Of a stretch of DNA of 64,000 bases, positions 1-11,293 are shown piece by piece (within the stretch, counting starts at the first letter, position 1; every line of letters starts with the position of its first letter). Source of the stretch: Ephydatia muelleri. Its lineage: Eukaryota; Porifera; Demospongiae; Spongillida; Spongillidae. The stretch spans positions 5,241,772-5,305,771 of the forward strand of contig JABACO010000015.1 in NCBI GenBank assembly GCA_013339895.1, in the 5' to 3' direction. The position numbers were made by a program, and so were the translations under genes. The notes under the pieces are model-generated. The model did no database searches. It worked only from the letters and a program-made list of their open reading frames with translations, and was not told the DNA's origin.

Positions 1-207
1 GTAGCGGCCTATGGCATTGAAGTGCTCATAGGTCTTGTTGCCCAGTCCAAACACCGTGTACCTGAGTGAGTTCAGCCTAACCTTGCCTTCCTTCAGCCAC
101 GTGTGCAGCTCAGTGGCGTTATCAGTCGGGTCCCCTTCCCCGTACGTAGCTACACAAAAGATTACCAGAGAGTTCTTGATTTCATCCCCGAGTTTAGCTA
201 GCTCCTC
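1..207 (-). CDS. POR: NADPH-cytochrome P450 reductase, exon 4 (FMN domain), gene continues off left edge
   Basis: Minus-strand exon of the diflavin reductase that passes electrons from NADPH through FAD and FMN to microsomal P450s. The translation contains ATYGEGDPTDNA and VFGLGNKTYEHF, the FMN-binding signature of the POR flavodoxin-like domain. The acceptor CAG lies at 210-208, so the exon opens at 207 in phase 0 with Glu-Glu-Leu-Ala and continues from exon 3 (ending Asp-Asp-Trp). The frame is open to the left edge, so the exon may run further; the FAD and NADPH domains must lie beyond the window. The intron before it (208-5851) is enlarged by two hAT transposons. Confidence 0.93.
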
Positions 208-422
208 CTGCCAAGAGAACACATGCCAGTCAAGTGCAGGTGACAGGTGGTCACCTGAGGGTTAAACAAAGGGGAAGAGGGAGGGGTCACCCTGGGGAGG
301 GGGAGGGGGGGGGGTTAAACGATGTGATAGGTGGTCACCTCAAAAGGTGGAGGTCGCCGAAGGGTTAAATTACATGATAGGTGGTTACCTCACGGTTAAA
401 TGATATGGTGCTACACCCACAT

Positions 423-3400
423 CAGTGGCGTAGCCAGCATTGTTTCCGCGTTGCCCGGAAACCCCCCCCCCCCCCCCCCCCCCCGTTATATACGGTATAT
501 ATATTTCTAATATTCCGTCGTTCTCGAGCTCGCGATCGGTCGGTAAAAAAGATGCCAAAAAGAGCAAATAATCAGACGTCGTTAACAACGCTCGGGTTCT
601 CAACTTCAAGCAAGAGAGTTGCTTCGATCATGTCAGCAAGTGCATGTACTCGTCCCGATAGCAGCAGCAGGACGGTGTTGACTCCAAGGTCAAGCAATCC
701 TCCAGATATTAGCAGCGTTGTGCCAGTGGTGTGTACTCCAAGCTATGTGGTTCCTGCAGAATACAGCAGTGAGGTGGTGTTGAATCCAAGGCCAAGCAAT
801 CCTCCAGAGTGTACTCCAACCTATCTAGTTCCTACACAATGCAGCAGTGAGGTGGTGTTGAATCCAAGGCCAAGCAATCCTCCAGAGTGTACTCCAAGCT
901 ATCTAATTCCTACAGAAAGTGAAGTGGTGTTGAATCCAAGGCCAATCAATCCTCCAGAGTGTACTCCAACCTATCTAGTTCCTACACAATGCAGCAGTGA
1001 GGTGGTGTTGAATCCAAGGCCAAGCAATCCTCCTGAGATTAGCAGCATGGTGCCATTGGTATGTACTCCAAGCTATGTAGTTCCTACAGAAAGCAGCAGT
1101 GTTGTGTTTACTCCCATCAGGAGAAATAAGGCCACGATGCAATCAGATGAAGGATCAATTGATTGGCTAAATTCCAGCCCAATTAAGCAATGTAGTCCCT
1201 CTGTTTCCACTTGCTTGGGAAGATTTGGCTGTTGCTGTAAAGGTACTTGTATCCCCACCGGAAACAGACCTGGGTAAGTATAAGCCACAAGATGTAATAC
1301 AGCTCAGTAATGAGCAAAAGAATTGGCTATTGAAAAATGCATTTCGGCCTGCATCTCACTTTAAGTTTCCATCTAAGTTAGAGTACACAAAACAAAGAAA
1401 ATTTCAACATATTTGGTTGGAAACGTTCCCCTGGCTTTCATACTCGATATCTTGTGATGGTGGATTTTGCATCAATTGTGTCATATTTGGTAAAACAAAG
1501 TCTATTACTGGTCAGCTTTGTACAACTCCAATGACCAATTTTACACGTGCCAAACAAACATTAACAGAACATAGTCTGCAGCTGTCACATAACACCTCTA
1601 TGAGTGATACTTGTCAGTTTGTAGCAATGCTACAGACAGGTCTGTTGTCGGTACAAAACCAACTTGAACATCAAGCGAATGCTAAGGTTAGAAAAAATCG
1701 TGAGTTTCTAAAAGGTATTCTCAAAGTTATATTCTTTTGTGGTAGGCAAAATATAGCACTAAGAGGCCATCATGAGATCATGTCATTCAAGAATGATGAG
1801 AGCATGCAAAGCAGTGTTTCTTCTGAAGGTAATCCTGGAAATTTCTTGGCATTATTGAGGCTATTAGTAGAGTCTGGTGATATGGTTCTGAAGGATCACC
1901 TTTCTTCTGCACCAAAGAATGCTAAATATCAGTCACCTACAATTCAAAATGACCTAATTAATGCTACAGGTGAATGGATGCAAGAAAAAATTCTACAGGA
2001 AGTAAGAGCAGCTAAATATTTTTCTGTGTGTGCTGATGAAGCGTCAGATGTGGCAAATAAAGAGCAACTGTCACTCATTCTCAGATTTGTTGATCAAGCT
2101 GGGTTGGTCAGAGAAGAATTTATATCATTTTTTTTGTGTGAATATGGTACCACTGGGGAGGCAGTATCGAATTTAATTACAAATGCTCTGAGAAAATATG
2201 GGCTGGACCTGAGATATCTATGTGGACAGGGTTATGACGGTGCAGGGAACATGGCTGGTAAGTATCAAGGTGCAGCTGCTATCATCCAGCAAGTATACCC
2301 AATGGCTCTTTATTTTCATTGTGCAGCTCATGCTTTAAATCTTTGTGTTGTTGCAGCTTGCAGTGTTCAATCGATCAGAAATATGCATGGAACACTCCAA
2401 GAAATCTCAATATTTTACAACTCATCTCCCAAGAGGCAAGGAGAGCTTGAGATACAAATAAAATCCAAGACTGCTCGTGAATCTATGTAAAACCCGCTGG
2501 GTTGCTAGAATCACTGCATATGAAACATTTTATGAACTCCTACCAGCAGTTATTAGCAGCATGGAAGTTATTAGTACTGAACCAGGTTGGAATACTGAAT
2601 CTTCACAAAAGGCTGCTACTCTTTTGAGAGCAATCACTCAATTTGAGTTTCTCATATCATTTGTTGTGGTTAAGCATGGATTTGGATTTATAAAAGGGCT
2701 AACAGTGTCATTGCAGAGTTCCCTGCAAGATATCTGTAATGCTTACAAGGAGGTGGCTGCAGTTAAAGAAGCTCTTTTGCAAATTCGTGGTGGTATTGAT
2801 GTCGAACATAAAAAGTGGTATGATTGTGCTGTAGCTCTTGGCGATACTATAAATGCATCACCACCATCAATGCCCAGATTGTGTAAGCACCAGATTCATA
2901 GCTGCAATACACCAGCTGAAACAGCAGAGGAGTATTATAGGAGGACTATTTCTATCCCATTTTTCGATGAATTGCTGTCACATCTTAATAGCAGATTTTC
3001 TGAGATGCAAATAAAAGCTATAAGAGCAATGGAGATTGTACCATCTGAGTTTATGAGGAATGCACTTCTGCAAAAAAATCATTTAGAATCATTGAAGAAA
3101 GATTTGGAATTTTACAATGAATATATTCCTAATGTGTCTTATCTTGAGCAAGAACTACGTTTATGGCACTGCAAGTGGAGCAGTTATCCTTATGAGTTGC
3201 CAAACACTCCATCAAAGAGTTTGCAGCATGCATCAGAAAGGATGTTTCCTAACATTAATTGCCTACTCCGGGTGATTTGTACTCTACCTGTCACTACCTG
3301 TGAGTGCGAAAGAAGCATCAGTGTTATTAGACGTCTGAAAACATATTTACGTGCAACTATGGGAGAAGAGAGACTATCCGGTTTGGCATTGATGCATATC

Positions 3401-3923
3401 CATTATGATATGGATTTAAACGTGGAAGAAATTATAGATATTTTTGCAAGGCAACATCCTCGTAGGATGCTACTGAATCTCAGTGATGAATTGTAGATGT
3501 TGTGTATATCACCTGTCTGTTAGTTTAATGGATCATAGTCATTCTCTTGGAAACTGTAAAACATCATGCATTATTCATCATATATACAGAAAATGTACCT
3601 TACATTGCATGCGCTCATGCATCATTGTCGGTGCTTCTTGACTGCTACTATACACAAAATAGATATAGCAATAAATTGCCACGATATGCCGGCATGCATA
3701 TTAATTATATAATTATAACACTACCTGCGTGACAAAATCAAAGGATTTCATGACTTCATAATGATAAAGTTGCAAAGCTTCTGGGGCGGAGCCCCAGACC
3801 CCGATGGGGGAGCTTACAGCGCTCCCCCATACCCCCTAGCTGGACTTCGAGGGGGCGTAGCCCCCTCCCGCACCCACCCGTCCTGCCGGAAACCCCCCCG
3901 TACAATTCCTGGCTACGCCACTG
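423..3923 (+). mobile_element. hAT-type DNA transposon in POR intron 3
   Basis: The element begins CAGTGGCGTAGCCAG at 423 and ends with the reverse complement, CTGGCTACGCCACTG, at 3923. The pentamer CACAT lies directly on both sides (418-422 and 3924-3928) and looks like the target duplication. This is shorter than the usual 8 bp of hAT elements, so the exact ends are a little uncertain. Subterminal G/C tracts and a GGGGGCTACGCCCCC-like palindrome are present near 3780-3900. It carries one decayed transposase gene and is inserted in POR intron 3, opposite in orientation to POR. Confidence 0.8.
552..3496 (+). pseudogene. hAT transposase (TTF/DUF4371 type), two frameshifts
   Basis: An open frame from the ATG at 552 starts with a Pro-rich leader holding about four imperfect repeats of the type EVVLNPRPSNPPECTP (760-1040). 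The frame shifts near 1225-1277 into the TTF-type zinc-binding region (CINCVIFGK), then the hAT core with CADEASDVANKEQ, GQGYDGAGNM and FHCAAHALNL. A second frameshift near 2477 precedes CKTRWVARITAYE and the C-terminal dimerisation segment (CECERSISVIRRLK). Length and domain order match cut-and-paste hAT transposases. The two shifts make it inactive as read; a short intron at the first one cannot be excluded. Confidence 0.82.
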
Positions 3924-4417
3924 CACATCTTGCATCAACAAAAAAAGTTCCATATCTGATTCGAGTAATACGCTTACTTTTAATATTTTACTATCGTAGT
4001 CCAATAACAGATAGTGTTTGCAGCAAATCAATGCCGACCCCTTTTTCGGAGAGCCCATGCGAATGTTTTACGCATTTAGTATCATAATTTGATCTTCGTT
4101 TCGATTCCAGCAAGGAGTTGATTTAATTGATGCATAATGTACACAAAGGCTTCACAAAGTGCAAGGTGAAGTGAAGCTGGCGACATGGCACATCAATTAA
4201 CCCACAGTGATTGCCACCCATGTAGACACAGCTTGACACAACACCTATCGTGTAAAATGCGGGAGTCTCTGTTGCACAACAATCGCTACCACCTCGTGTG
4301 GACTATTGGCCAATGGCAGTGTTGCTTTCAGGGCTTGCGTGAGTGGTGATGATTATCGTACAAGACCTCATTTCACATGACAAGCATGTGTCTAGTTGTG
4401 TCTGCATGGTACTCTAA
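3924..4417. other. POR intron 3, unassigned spacer
   Basis: Sequence between the two hAT elements within POR intron 3. No coding similarity or RNA gene was recognised. Confidence 0.5.
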
Positions 4418-5412
4418 CAGGGGTCGACTTACCATAAATGACTTCATATTATTGATGACGTTTTCGCGGTAATTAAATTAGTCATCCCACAATGTCACAA
4501 CTAGCACCGCGATCATGCGTAAAGGTGGACAGTGTATTTTGTGCGAAATGGGACAATGGCCCCTGCGCGCACGCTCGTTTAACATGTGATAGGAAGCGAG
4601 CGCACACAATGTGTCTTTGTTTGATTCTGTGCAAAATAATGGGGCAATAGCCACCGCGCGCTGATCGATTGCAGCCGCTTAAAACGACATGAGGGCTCCA
4701 TTGTAGATGAACTATATAAAACAATGGGGTGTATGCGCTGCTCTCTCAATGCAGGGTTAGTACATATAAGCAAGCATATTACTTTGCACACTATTTTTGG
4801 TGTCTGGATGAGCCTGCTACTACCAACATGTGTGAACCTGTCACACCAGTTTAGGGATTAATGGTTGACTGCCTTTCCATGGTTGTGTTTTGAAGAAGGT
4901 AAGATGTTTTGTATGATATGCACATCACAGGATGGAACAACAGGCCAATTTGTTGATGGTAGCACCAGCTTTCATACAGATGGTTGATCTGCTACTGTCT
5001 TTGCCTGCCAGCAGTGCAGACTGTGAACGAGGATTCAGCCTGACTAAAGTCATCAAGTCAGACTGGAGGAGCAGGCTAAGGGACACCATGGTCACTGATT
5101 TGATGACTATACAGCTGCACAGTCCTGAAATTGCTGACTTTGATCCCACACCATCCATCTTTAGGTGGAAAGAGAGCTGCAAACGCAGGCTATCTCTGTG
5201 CAGCAAATCTAGCTCAGAATCAGATGATAAAATGATGAAATGATTGATGCTTTTAAAACTGAAGTTACATTTTATCTTTTGCATGTGCAGCTTTACTTTG
5301 TGGTTGATGACGCGTTGTTGTAACAACATGTTATGATAGCTGCAAAAACATGCTACTATAGGCGTACCATATAAATGAATGTCATTTATGGTAACCGTTA
5401 AGTCGACCCCTG
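4418..5412 (+). mobile_element. internally deleted hAT element
   Basis: The ends are inverted repeats: CAGGGGTCGACTTA at 4418 and its reverse complement ending at 5412, followed inward on both sides by a CCATAAATGAC-like stretch. Only 995 bp remain and the interior keeps just the last part of a transposase. CTCTA occurs near both ends but does not abut cleanly, so the target duplication is unresolved. It lies in POR intron 3. Confidence 0.68.
4932..5243 (+). pseudogene. hAT transposase C-terminal (dimerisation) fragment
   Basis: About 100 codons with LLSLPASSADCERGFSL followed by a basic IKSDWRSRL segment, the hAT C-terminal dimerisation region of the ZNF862-like subgroup. The rest of the transposase is missing, so this is a remnant inside the deleted element. 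It is a different hAT subfamily from the 423-3923 element. Confidence 0.72.
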
Positions 5413-5851
5413 CTCTACTATAGACTTACTAATACACACGCAAGACGAAGTTGTGGTCACATGCAGAGACAGTGGGGTTGCATCTGTTTCTTAATGGAGG
5501 AGGTGTGGTCTATGATACAGGGACGGTCTAGTCTAACACAACTATAGGTTCACCTTAATTATTCTGTAGTCAACTATTGACCCTCACTTTGCTGTGCATT
5601 CTATTTGGCCTGTTCAAACTCACCCTCTTTGTAACCTACAGCCTTATTTTGAGATTTCAGATTGTGCATACATGTACCTCAGTAGAACAAAACACTGTTA
5701 CTAAGCTACACAAAGGAGTAAAATTAATGAAATCTGATGGTATGTTCCAGGCCCTGCCCTACCATTCCTCTCCACCATTTCTTCCCCACCATCCCCTCTC
5801 CACTATCCCTCTCCACCATCCCTCTCCACAATGTCTCTCGATACCACGTAC

Positions 5852-6067
5852 CCAATCATCGCACTCCTCAGGGTCATAGGTCATCGCTGGAAGACCATGG
5901 CGAGAGGCTTCCTTTGCCAGCCGAGTGGCAAACTCTTCAGCAGTCCCTGTCTGCGATCCGTAGATGACAACCACTTTTTTGTTCTGAGGAGGGGGGGGAG
6001 GGGTAACGCAATATCACACGCACAAACACATACACACACAGACACATACCACACACACACATTACAC

Positions 6068-6104
<37 letters not shown>

Positions 6105-6415
6105 GACACGCACACACACACACACACACATATATACACTTTTACAAATTAGCAAGCACTTCATATTCATAGCTTGACAGCCACTTGACCTTTGAACTGC
6201 CTGGTCACGTATGCACATGGTTTAGCTAACTCATAGGTTACCCATACATAGGTCACAGGATGAAATTAGCTCGCACTGTATGCAAACCAATAGCTCGTAG
6301 AACTTACTCGTGACTTCATTCTGGATATTATATTTCCCCCTACAGAAGAGTCCCCTACAGCCTGTATAGGCTTACCTAAAAGGCTGAAGATTGAACGCAT
6401 TAATTGCCAGCCCCC

Positions 6416-6503
<88 letters not shown>

Positions 6504-6911
6504 ACACACAACAATGGGAGGGGGCGGGGTGATGCAAGGTTACGCGTGGGTGGGGATGGTGTGAAACACCAAATTTTCCTGTCAGCAGAAAGTGTTAGCC
6601 GACATACCATTCCCGACCGAACAACGAGAGCGAGAGAAATAAAGGCGCTATCTCATACATGCTGTCAGGCAGGTCTGCGATGCACGCATAAGCGACCCCT
6701 CGTGGAAACATGTATGCATTACGCGCACGTTCATCAAATTATCTCCTCACCTCGCACTAATGTGAAGCGATCGGAGCTCATCACTTTCCTTCTTCTTTCT
6801 CTGCCGGTACTTAATAATAAATACCGCTCCTACTATCAATGCGACGACCAGCACAATTGCATCCAACGCTCCAAACGCGTAGCCAGACACTTCCTCGGTG
6901 CCTTCGCTCAT
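5852..6911 (-). CDS. POR: NADPH-cytochrome P450 reductase, exons 1-3
   Basis: Exon 1 is 6911-6751: ATG at 6911, a short acidic N-terminus, then one hydrophobic segment (roughly residues 15-33) followed by basic residues, the ER anchor expected of POR. Exon 2 is 6383-6308 and exon 3 is 5983-5852, carrying the FMN phosphate-loop motif YGSQTGTAEEFA. Donors and acceptors are consensus (AG/GTGAGG, CAG/CC, CGA/GTAAGT, CAG/AA, TGG/GTACGT) and phases agree across joins. Exons 1-3 encode the first 123 residues. Introns 1 and 2 hold long CA repeats. An upstream in-frame TTG exists, but the ATG at 6911 gives the natural start. The gene is divergent from RAD1. Confidence 0.9.
6010..6140. repeat. CA-rich microsatellite in POR intron 2
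   Basis: Interrupted (CA)n with TATATA interludes, directly upstream of POR exon 3 on the minus strand. On the POR transcript it reads as (TG)n. Confidence 0.9.
6419..6503. repeat. (AC)n microsatellite in POR intron 1
   Basis: Uninterrupted AC dinucleotide run of about 85 bp, shortly upstream (in POR sense) of exon 2. Confidence 0.95.
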
Positions 6912-7023
6912 TTTTGTCTCACCGTATATTCCTATTATAGCGCATCTCAGCAATATAAAAATTCAAAACATGTAGCATTGAACCTTGTGCACGTGACCGT
7001 GCCGCTTCTTTTGCAAAGGGTTG
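6912..7023. promoter_or_regulatory. Shared POR/RAD1 divergent promoter interval
   Basis: Only 112 bp separate the POR start codon (6911, minus) from the RAD1 start codon (7024, plus), so both 5' UTRs and core promoters must fit here or overlap the first exons. The interval holds a CACGTGAC E-box-like motif near 6990. No TATA element at a convincing distance was seen. Confidence 0.6.
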
Positions 7024-7519
7024 ATGTCTCTTGTCACGCAACCTAGTCAGGATGATCCGAGTCACGTCCTGGTTGCTAGGATGGACAACTCCCGCCTTCT
7101 TTCTTCCATCCTAAAAGCGGTGCATTTCAAGGAGGTGCGTTTTAGCCAATACGATAAATCGATATTAACATACACCTTGGCAGTTGTCATTTTGTCCTGC
7201 ATGCTGTCTTATCATAAGTCCACATAGAAGCTTTTATTCAATGCGTCAGTTACTCATGCAATACATTAAAAAAAAAGATTCTCCGACTCGCATGCATGTA
7301 TCGTAGATCATTTTTACCAAATGCGCATACACCTTTGCACACCGTCATGTCTCGACTCAGGAAGCCACATGCTTCATCAGTTCCAACGGCATAAAGGTCA
7401 CCGTGGAGCAGTCCAAGTGTGTGCAAGCCAACGCCTTCATCCAATCCAGCCTTTTTCAGTACTTCTCGTTTCGAGGAGAGTCTCCAGCCATTTTTAAGAT
7501 CAACCTGATGGCCTTCATT
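7024..7519 (+). CDS. RAD1: RAD1 checkpoint clamp subunit, exons 1-2
   Basis: Exon 1 is 7024-7134 and exon 2 is 7361-7519, joined in phase 0 with consensus sites (GAG/GTGCGT, CTCAG/GAA, ATT/GTAAGT). The first 90 residues align with animal RAD1: SILKAVHFKE, then GIKVTVE and SKCVQANAFIQSSLFQYF. RAD1 is one of three PCNA-like subunits of the 9-1-1 clamp (RAD9-RAD1-HUS1), loaded at damaged DNA in the nucleus to activate ATR signalling. An in-frame TTG precedes the ATG; the ATG at 7024 matches the family start. The coding sequence resumes 18.9 kb away at 26420. Confidence 0.93.
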
Positions 7520-8778
7520 GTAAGTACAAATGATGTGATATACATGCATCCAGAGCGTGTACAACACTGCGCTAACAATTATTGCACTTCTCATATTATG
7601 AATACTTGGGGGACAAAGTAGGACACCATGACCCAACGCTGTAGAGAGCATTACAATTAAATTAAAAATTTCGCAGCATAACAATAAACTCATAAAATGT
7701 ATTGTTTGTAGCACACATAAGTGTTCAATGCATGCAGCATGAAGTGGATGTGTCTAATCTTCACGTTTCTAAATAAATTCGGAGGGACTATAGTCATGTG
7801 ATAGAGTAGATTTGCACAACCACGCCCAGCCGCTGCCATGAATCAAACTATTTGCATTAGACAACCTGCCCCCTAGCTTACAAGATGTCCTATAAATCTG
7901 CAGAGAAAGGATCAAATGCCAATCCATGCACCAACAAGACCACTACTGTGTTATTTGAGGAGGGATGTGGCCTTAAAGGTAATGACGTAATTATTTGGTG
8001 GGTGTGGTCAGAAAGTGGGCATTTCTCTAGGCGGGGCACTAATGGTTCTCAAGACCCTAAGGTCTCCTTATTTGGAGCAAGTACGAATCAATTGGAGTTA
8101 TGGAACTCATACAGTCTACCCTCATTGTAAGCGCACTGCGTCATAGGCGCATTCTCTTGCTACATGTGCAGGGGCGTATTCGTAACTTCAAAACAATGCG
8201 GAAATGAAAACTAATTATTCATTCCCCATTAGATACAACAGGTATCATGTTTCGTAAGGAAAATGCATATGTGCAATCCTCCAGGCATGCACTCTTGGAA
8301 CAAGAGAAGAATAGAGCCATACGACGAGCATGCTTTGTATGAACAATAGAGCCATGCAACAAATGTGTTCAACACTTACAACGACCCTAACAAGAAGCTT
8401 TCAAGAGTGATGCAACATGCGCTCAATGAATCGACACACCCCTAGTAAATAAACCCAGCCACTGTGACCCTTGTCTGTTGGCATAAAATACATGTGCGCA
8501 AGCCATGCCTCGGGCACTTCAAGGACATAGCTTGCAGTGGATGAGAAGCGGCAGCTTGCATGTCAAAAGGTTCAAACGGGTCTGTGAAGAACTTGTTGCT
8601 GAGTAGTTTGGAAAGGAAATACGTCGCTCGGTCATTGTAAGAGCAGGTTTCCATGAGTTGAACATTTCACCCATTGAGATGAAACGGAATGAGGGGCGTG
8701 GTCCTATATGATCTCTGCTCAATAAAAGGCTCTTCACCCTATTTCGGGGGTAAGCAGGCTTTGTTAATTTAAAACACT
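7520..8778. other. RAD1 intron 2, proximal part
   Basis: No coding similarity recognised. A segment near 7975-8030 (GGTAATGACGTAATTATT... GTGGTCAGAAAGTG) recurs at about 26205-26250 at the other end of the same intron, so it is a dispersed repeat. Confidence 0.5.
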
Positions 8779-9040
8779 TATTGGGATTGTTTCCGCGAAA
8801 AGGGACCTAACGCATGTTTTTTCAAGATTTTAATTTTTTTGTTGATATTCTACAAGTCTGAAATGTCCTCTACACATTGCTTCTTACACACAGAATCGGA
8901 GTATCCATCATGGAGTTGTATGTCTCTGAATGTTTAATTAGCCATACATTTCAACGCAAGCATTACATTTCTATTGTGCATACTGGAAATTGTATGCGTT
9001 ACACTGTAGGTCCCTTTTCACAGAAACAATCCCAATTATT
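8779..9040. mobile_element. MITE with GTTTCCGCGAAAAGGGACC termini
   Basis: About 260 bp with imperfect inverted ends: TTATTGGGATTGTTTCCGCG with AAAAGGGACC following at 8779, and the reverse complement (GGTCCCTTTTCACAGAAACA, CCCAATTATT) ending near 9040. Related termini recur at about 30665 and 63945, so it belongs to a dispersed family. No coding capacity. Confidence 0.7.
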
Positions 9041-9177
9041 GTTTATTGTTTCAGTGTGCGTGAACGCAATGGTATGTTGCCAGATGCGCTCTTGCTATCA
9101 AAAGCACGATCCAAATTAGCACAAGAGCTGCATATCGATGTAGTAGGAAACCAACAATCTCTGTCACAGGTGTCAGG

Positions 9178-10130
9178 GGTGAATCCAGGATTTTGGGAAG
9201 GGGGGGTCTAAAAAATCATATTCACAATGGGGGAGGGTACGGGAGGGCGTGCCCTCCCATAGGGGTCAGGTCTGCTTTTTTACTTCTCCATTTATTTACA
9301 TGTGGCATGAAAATGAATGTACTTTTGACAGTGATACTGTTCTAAAATGACTTAATGTTGACGGCATCAAATATGACCTTTGGGCGCGCTATTCTGATAA
9401 AGGGTTAATTAATAAAAAGCCTGCGTGGATAACGACAAGAAAACTCTTCAACCACCGCATCTGGATTCAGCTCTACATCTCTATGAATCGTTTAATCTGT
9501 CGTACTCATAGTGCTTTGAAGTGATGTCTTCAGGAGTTTTAGCATGTTAATTGTCCTTTCACACTCACAACTAGTTATTGGCAGAGTAGCCGATATGACA
9601 AGGATTACATAAATGTTTGGAAAGTAATCCTTGTCAACAAAACTTAGAGCCTTTGTAGGTGTATCCAGCTGTTTTGCTTTGACAGTTTCACTTTTCCATT
9701 TTGTTCGCCATAAATCCAGCTCAGTATGTAAAGCCTTAGCTGATGAAAGGTCATCCTAATATAGCTGTAAAACCTCTTTGAAATGACTTGGATTAAGCTG
9801 AACAGAGGAACTGACCAATTCAGAAGGTACAATTTGTGCTAACTCTCCAACAACGCCTGCTGCTGCTTCTTCAAAACGACTGTCAAGCTCAGTAATTAAA
9901 TGGTCCAGCATTGGAATAGTTCATGTTTGTCGGTAATACTGGCTAGCATTAACTGCAGGTGTATTTGACCAATGGAGTTGGTAGCTTGCAATTCGAGGAC
10001 AAGACTCTTCAATTCCAACACTGTGAGCCAGTGCAACTGCATCTGAACGCCATTGTGTGCACCCGAAGCCTCACCGTGACCAACAGCTGATCTAAATGAC
10101 ATACAAATACACATGTGTATCGAGCGTTTA
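9178..10130 (-). pseudogene. hAT transposase C-terminal half, decayed
   Basis: Read on the minus strand from about 10110 to 9410, short frames give TIPMLDHLITELDSRF, then VPSELVSSSVQLNPSHF, then ATLPITSCECERTINMLKLL and VVEEFSCRYPRRLF. This is the same order as the last third of the hAT transposase at 423-3496 (DDE Glu region and dimerisation domain), with several stops and frameshifts. A G-rich terminal-type sequence (GGTGAATCCAGGATTTTGGG, 9178 on) lies just past the C-terminus and may be the element end. Confidence 0.68.
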
Positions 10131-10195
10131 ATTAATATTATACTTGTATGCTTGGCAGACAGAATTTTAGTTTACTTAGATCTATAGTTTTACCA

Positions 10196-10504
10196 CGCAC
10201 TAGTGGAAAATAAGGGCTATTCATTGGAGAGTTGAGCAAACTTGCGGTTTACATAGCGCTACCTAAGTTATGACAGTTTCTGACCTGAAATTAGATTCAT
10301 TCCATGTTTGTGGCCTTGGTAACTGTACACAGCACGGTGGTATCAAAATGAATTTTACGGACCTGTGGCTCTTCACCAAATATGGTATATGTATCGCCCT
10401 GAAGAATGATGCTGTGAAATGAGCCCACATATGCGTTGTATACAGTGCTCAGTCTCACTTTCTTCCAGCTAAACAACAAAGTTGCTACTAAACAACGTCT
10501 TCTT
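10196..10504. repeat. Repeat Y, left copy (inverted partner at 15101-18305)
   Basis: A 309-bp sequence beginning CGCACTAGTGGAAAATAAGG. An inverted copy is found at 18305-18208 plus 15315-15101, split by the Harbinger insertion. The two copies are roughly 85-90% alike by eye. On the minus strand this copy has an open frame (10563-10297) whose middle (FHSIILQGDTYTIFGEEPQ) is kept, with substitutions, in the partner copy; I do not recognise the protein. Confidence 0.75.
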
Positions 10505-10639
10505 GCTTGTGCAAATGCAAATACATACCCTCTGCTCAATATAGGATTTTCAAAATTGTGCAAATTTACAAATCACGAGGAACCTATACGCAACATTTCA
10601 TTTTCTGTTGTGATCACACATAAAATGAACATGAACTAT

Positions 10640-11293
10640 GTATGAGATAGTTCAGATTGGGTCTCTTCACATTCCAATGTATAACACTCTTCTTCCAATG
10701 ACCTTTGCTAATTTCATTTTCATCTTCACCTGCATCAAACTCAAAATCAAAACCAGTATGTTTAAGTTTTGCAAAAAAAAACAACATTTCCAGTAGCCAA
10801 CCATTAAGAAAAGGATTATCATTGTAAATACGCACGAGATTCTGAACAAAATCTGGACCCTGCCTAATAGCTATTTGAGTAGCTGCATATTCACTAGAGA
10901 TAGTAAAAGTTCTGTGTGGAAACGAAGACAGAAGTACATTAATATAATGTTGTGAGTTTGTACCAATGGCTCCTTGTAAGTAGGAATTCATATCTCCTGC
11001 ATTAGAAATGGCATCTTTAATTTCGGATATGACTTGATCTGTATTCCTTCTAAACATGAAACGACATGAGCCCCCAGCTTCGATGTTACCAAGTCCACGT
11101 CCACTGATGCTCCATTATTATCTGAAGACGAGTCCAGCACCAATTGTACACTATCCAGTATGCCAACCTTCTTGACACAACTTATGTATTCTTGTAGTGT
11201 CCAAGAATAAACATTGAATGACTCCATTTTTGCAAACTCCATATCATTTTTTGTCACTTTGTAATGACCACCCATTGAAGAAACATAAATCAA
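10640..11293 (-). pseudogene. CRN (Crinkler)-like protein C-terminal fragment
   Basis: Two overlapping minus-strand frames joined by one frameshift near 11057-11075. The first gives SFNVYSWTLQEYISCVKKVG; the second gives AGGSCRFMFRRNTDQVI, then SSEYAATQIAIRQGPDFV and NPFLNGWLLEMLFFFAKL. The GGS.R.MF / SEYA / NP..GW.LE pattern is the one I know from the C-terminal part of CRN-like multidomain proteins in invertebrates and protists. The upstream NTPase part is absent. It is a fragment, possibly carried by a mobile element between the Y repeats. Assignment is from memory of the motif pattern, hence moderate. Confidence 0.5.

Noticed and set aside
423-3923. Classification as Transib because of the 5-bp flanking repeat
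   Set aside because: The protein is clearly hAT (TTF finger, CADEASD, GYDGAGNM, CECERS dimerisation region) and the CAGTGGCGTAGCC end is hAT-like.
5831-6218. Frames rich in HT/CV over the CA repeat
   Set aside because: Microsatellite translation, antisense or out of frame to POR exon 3.
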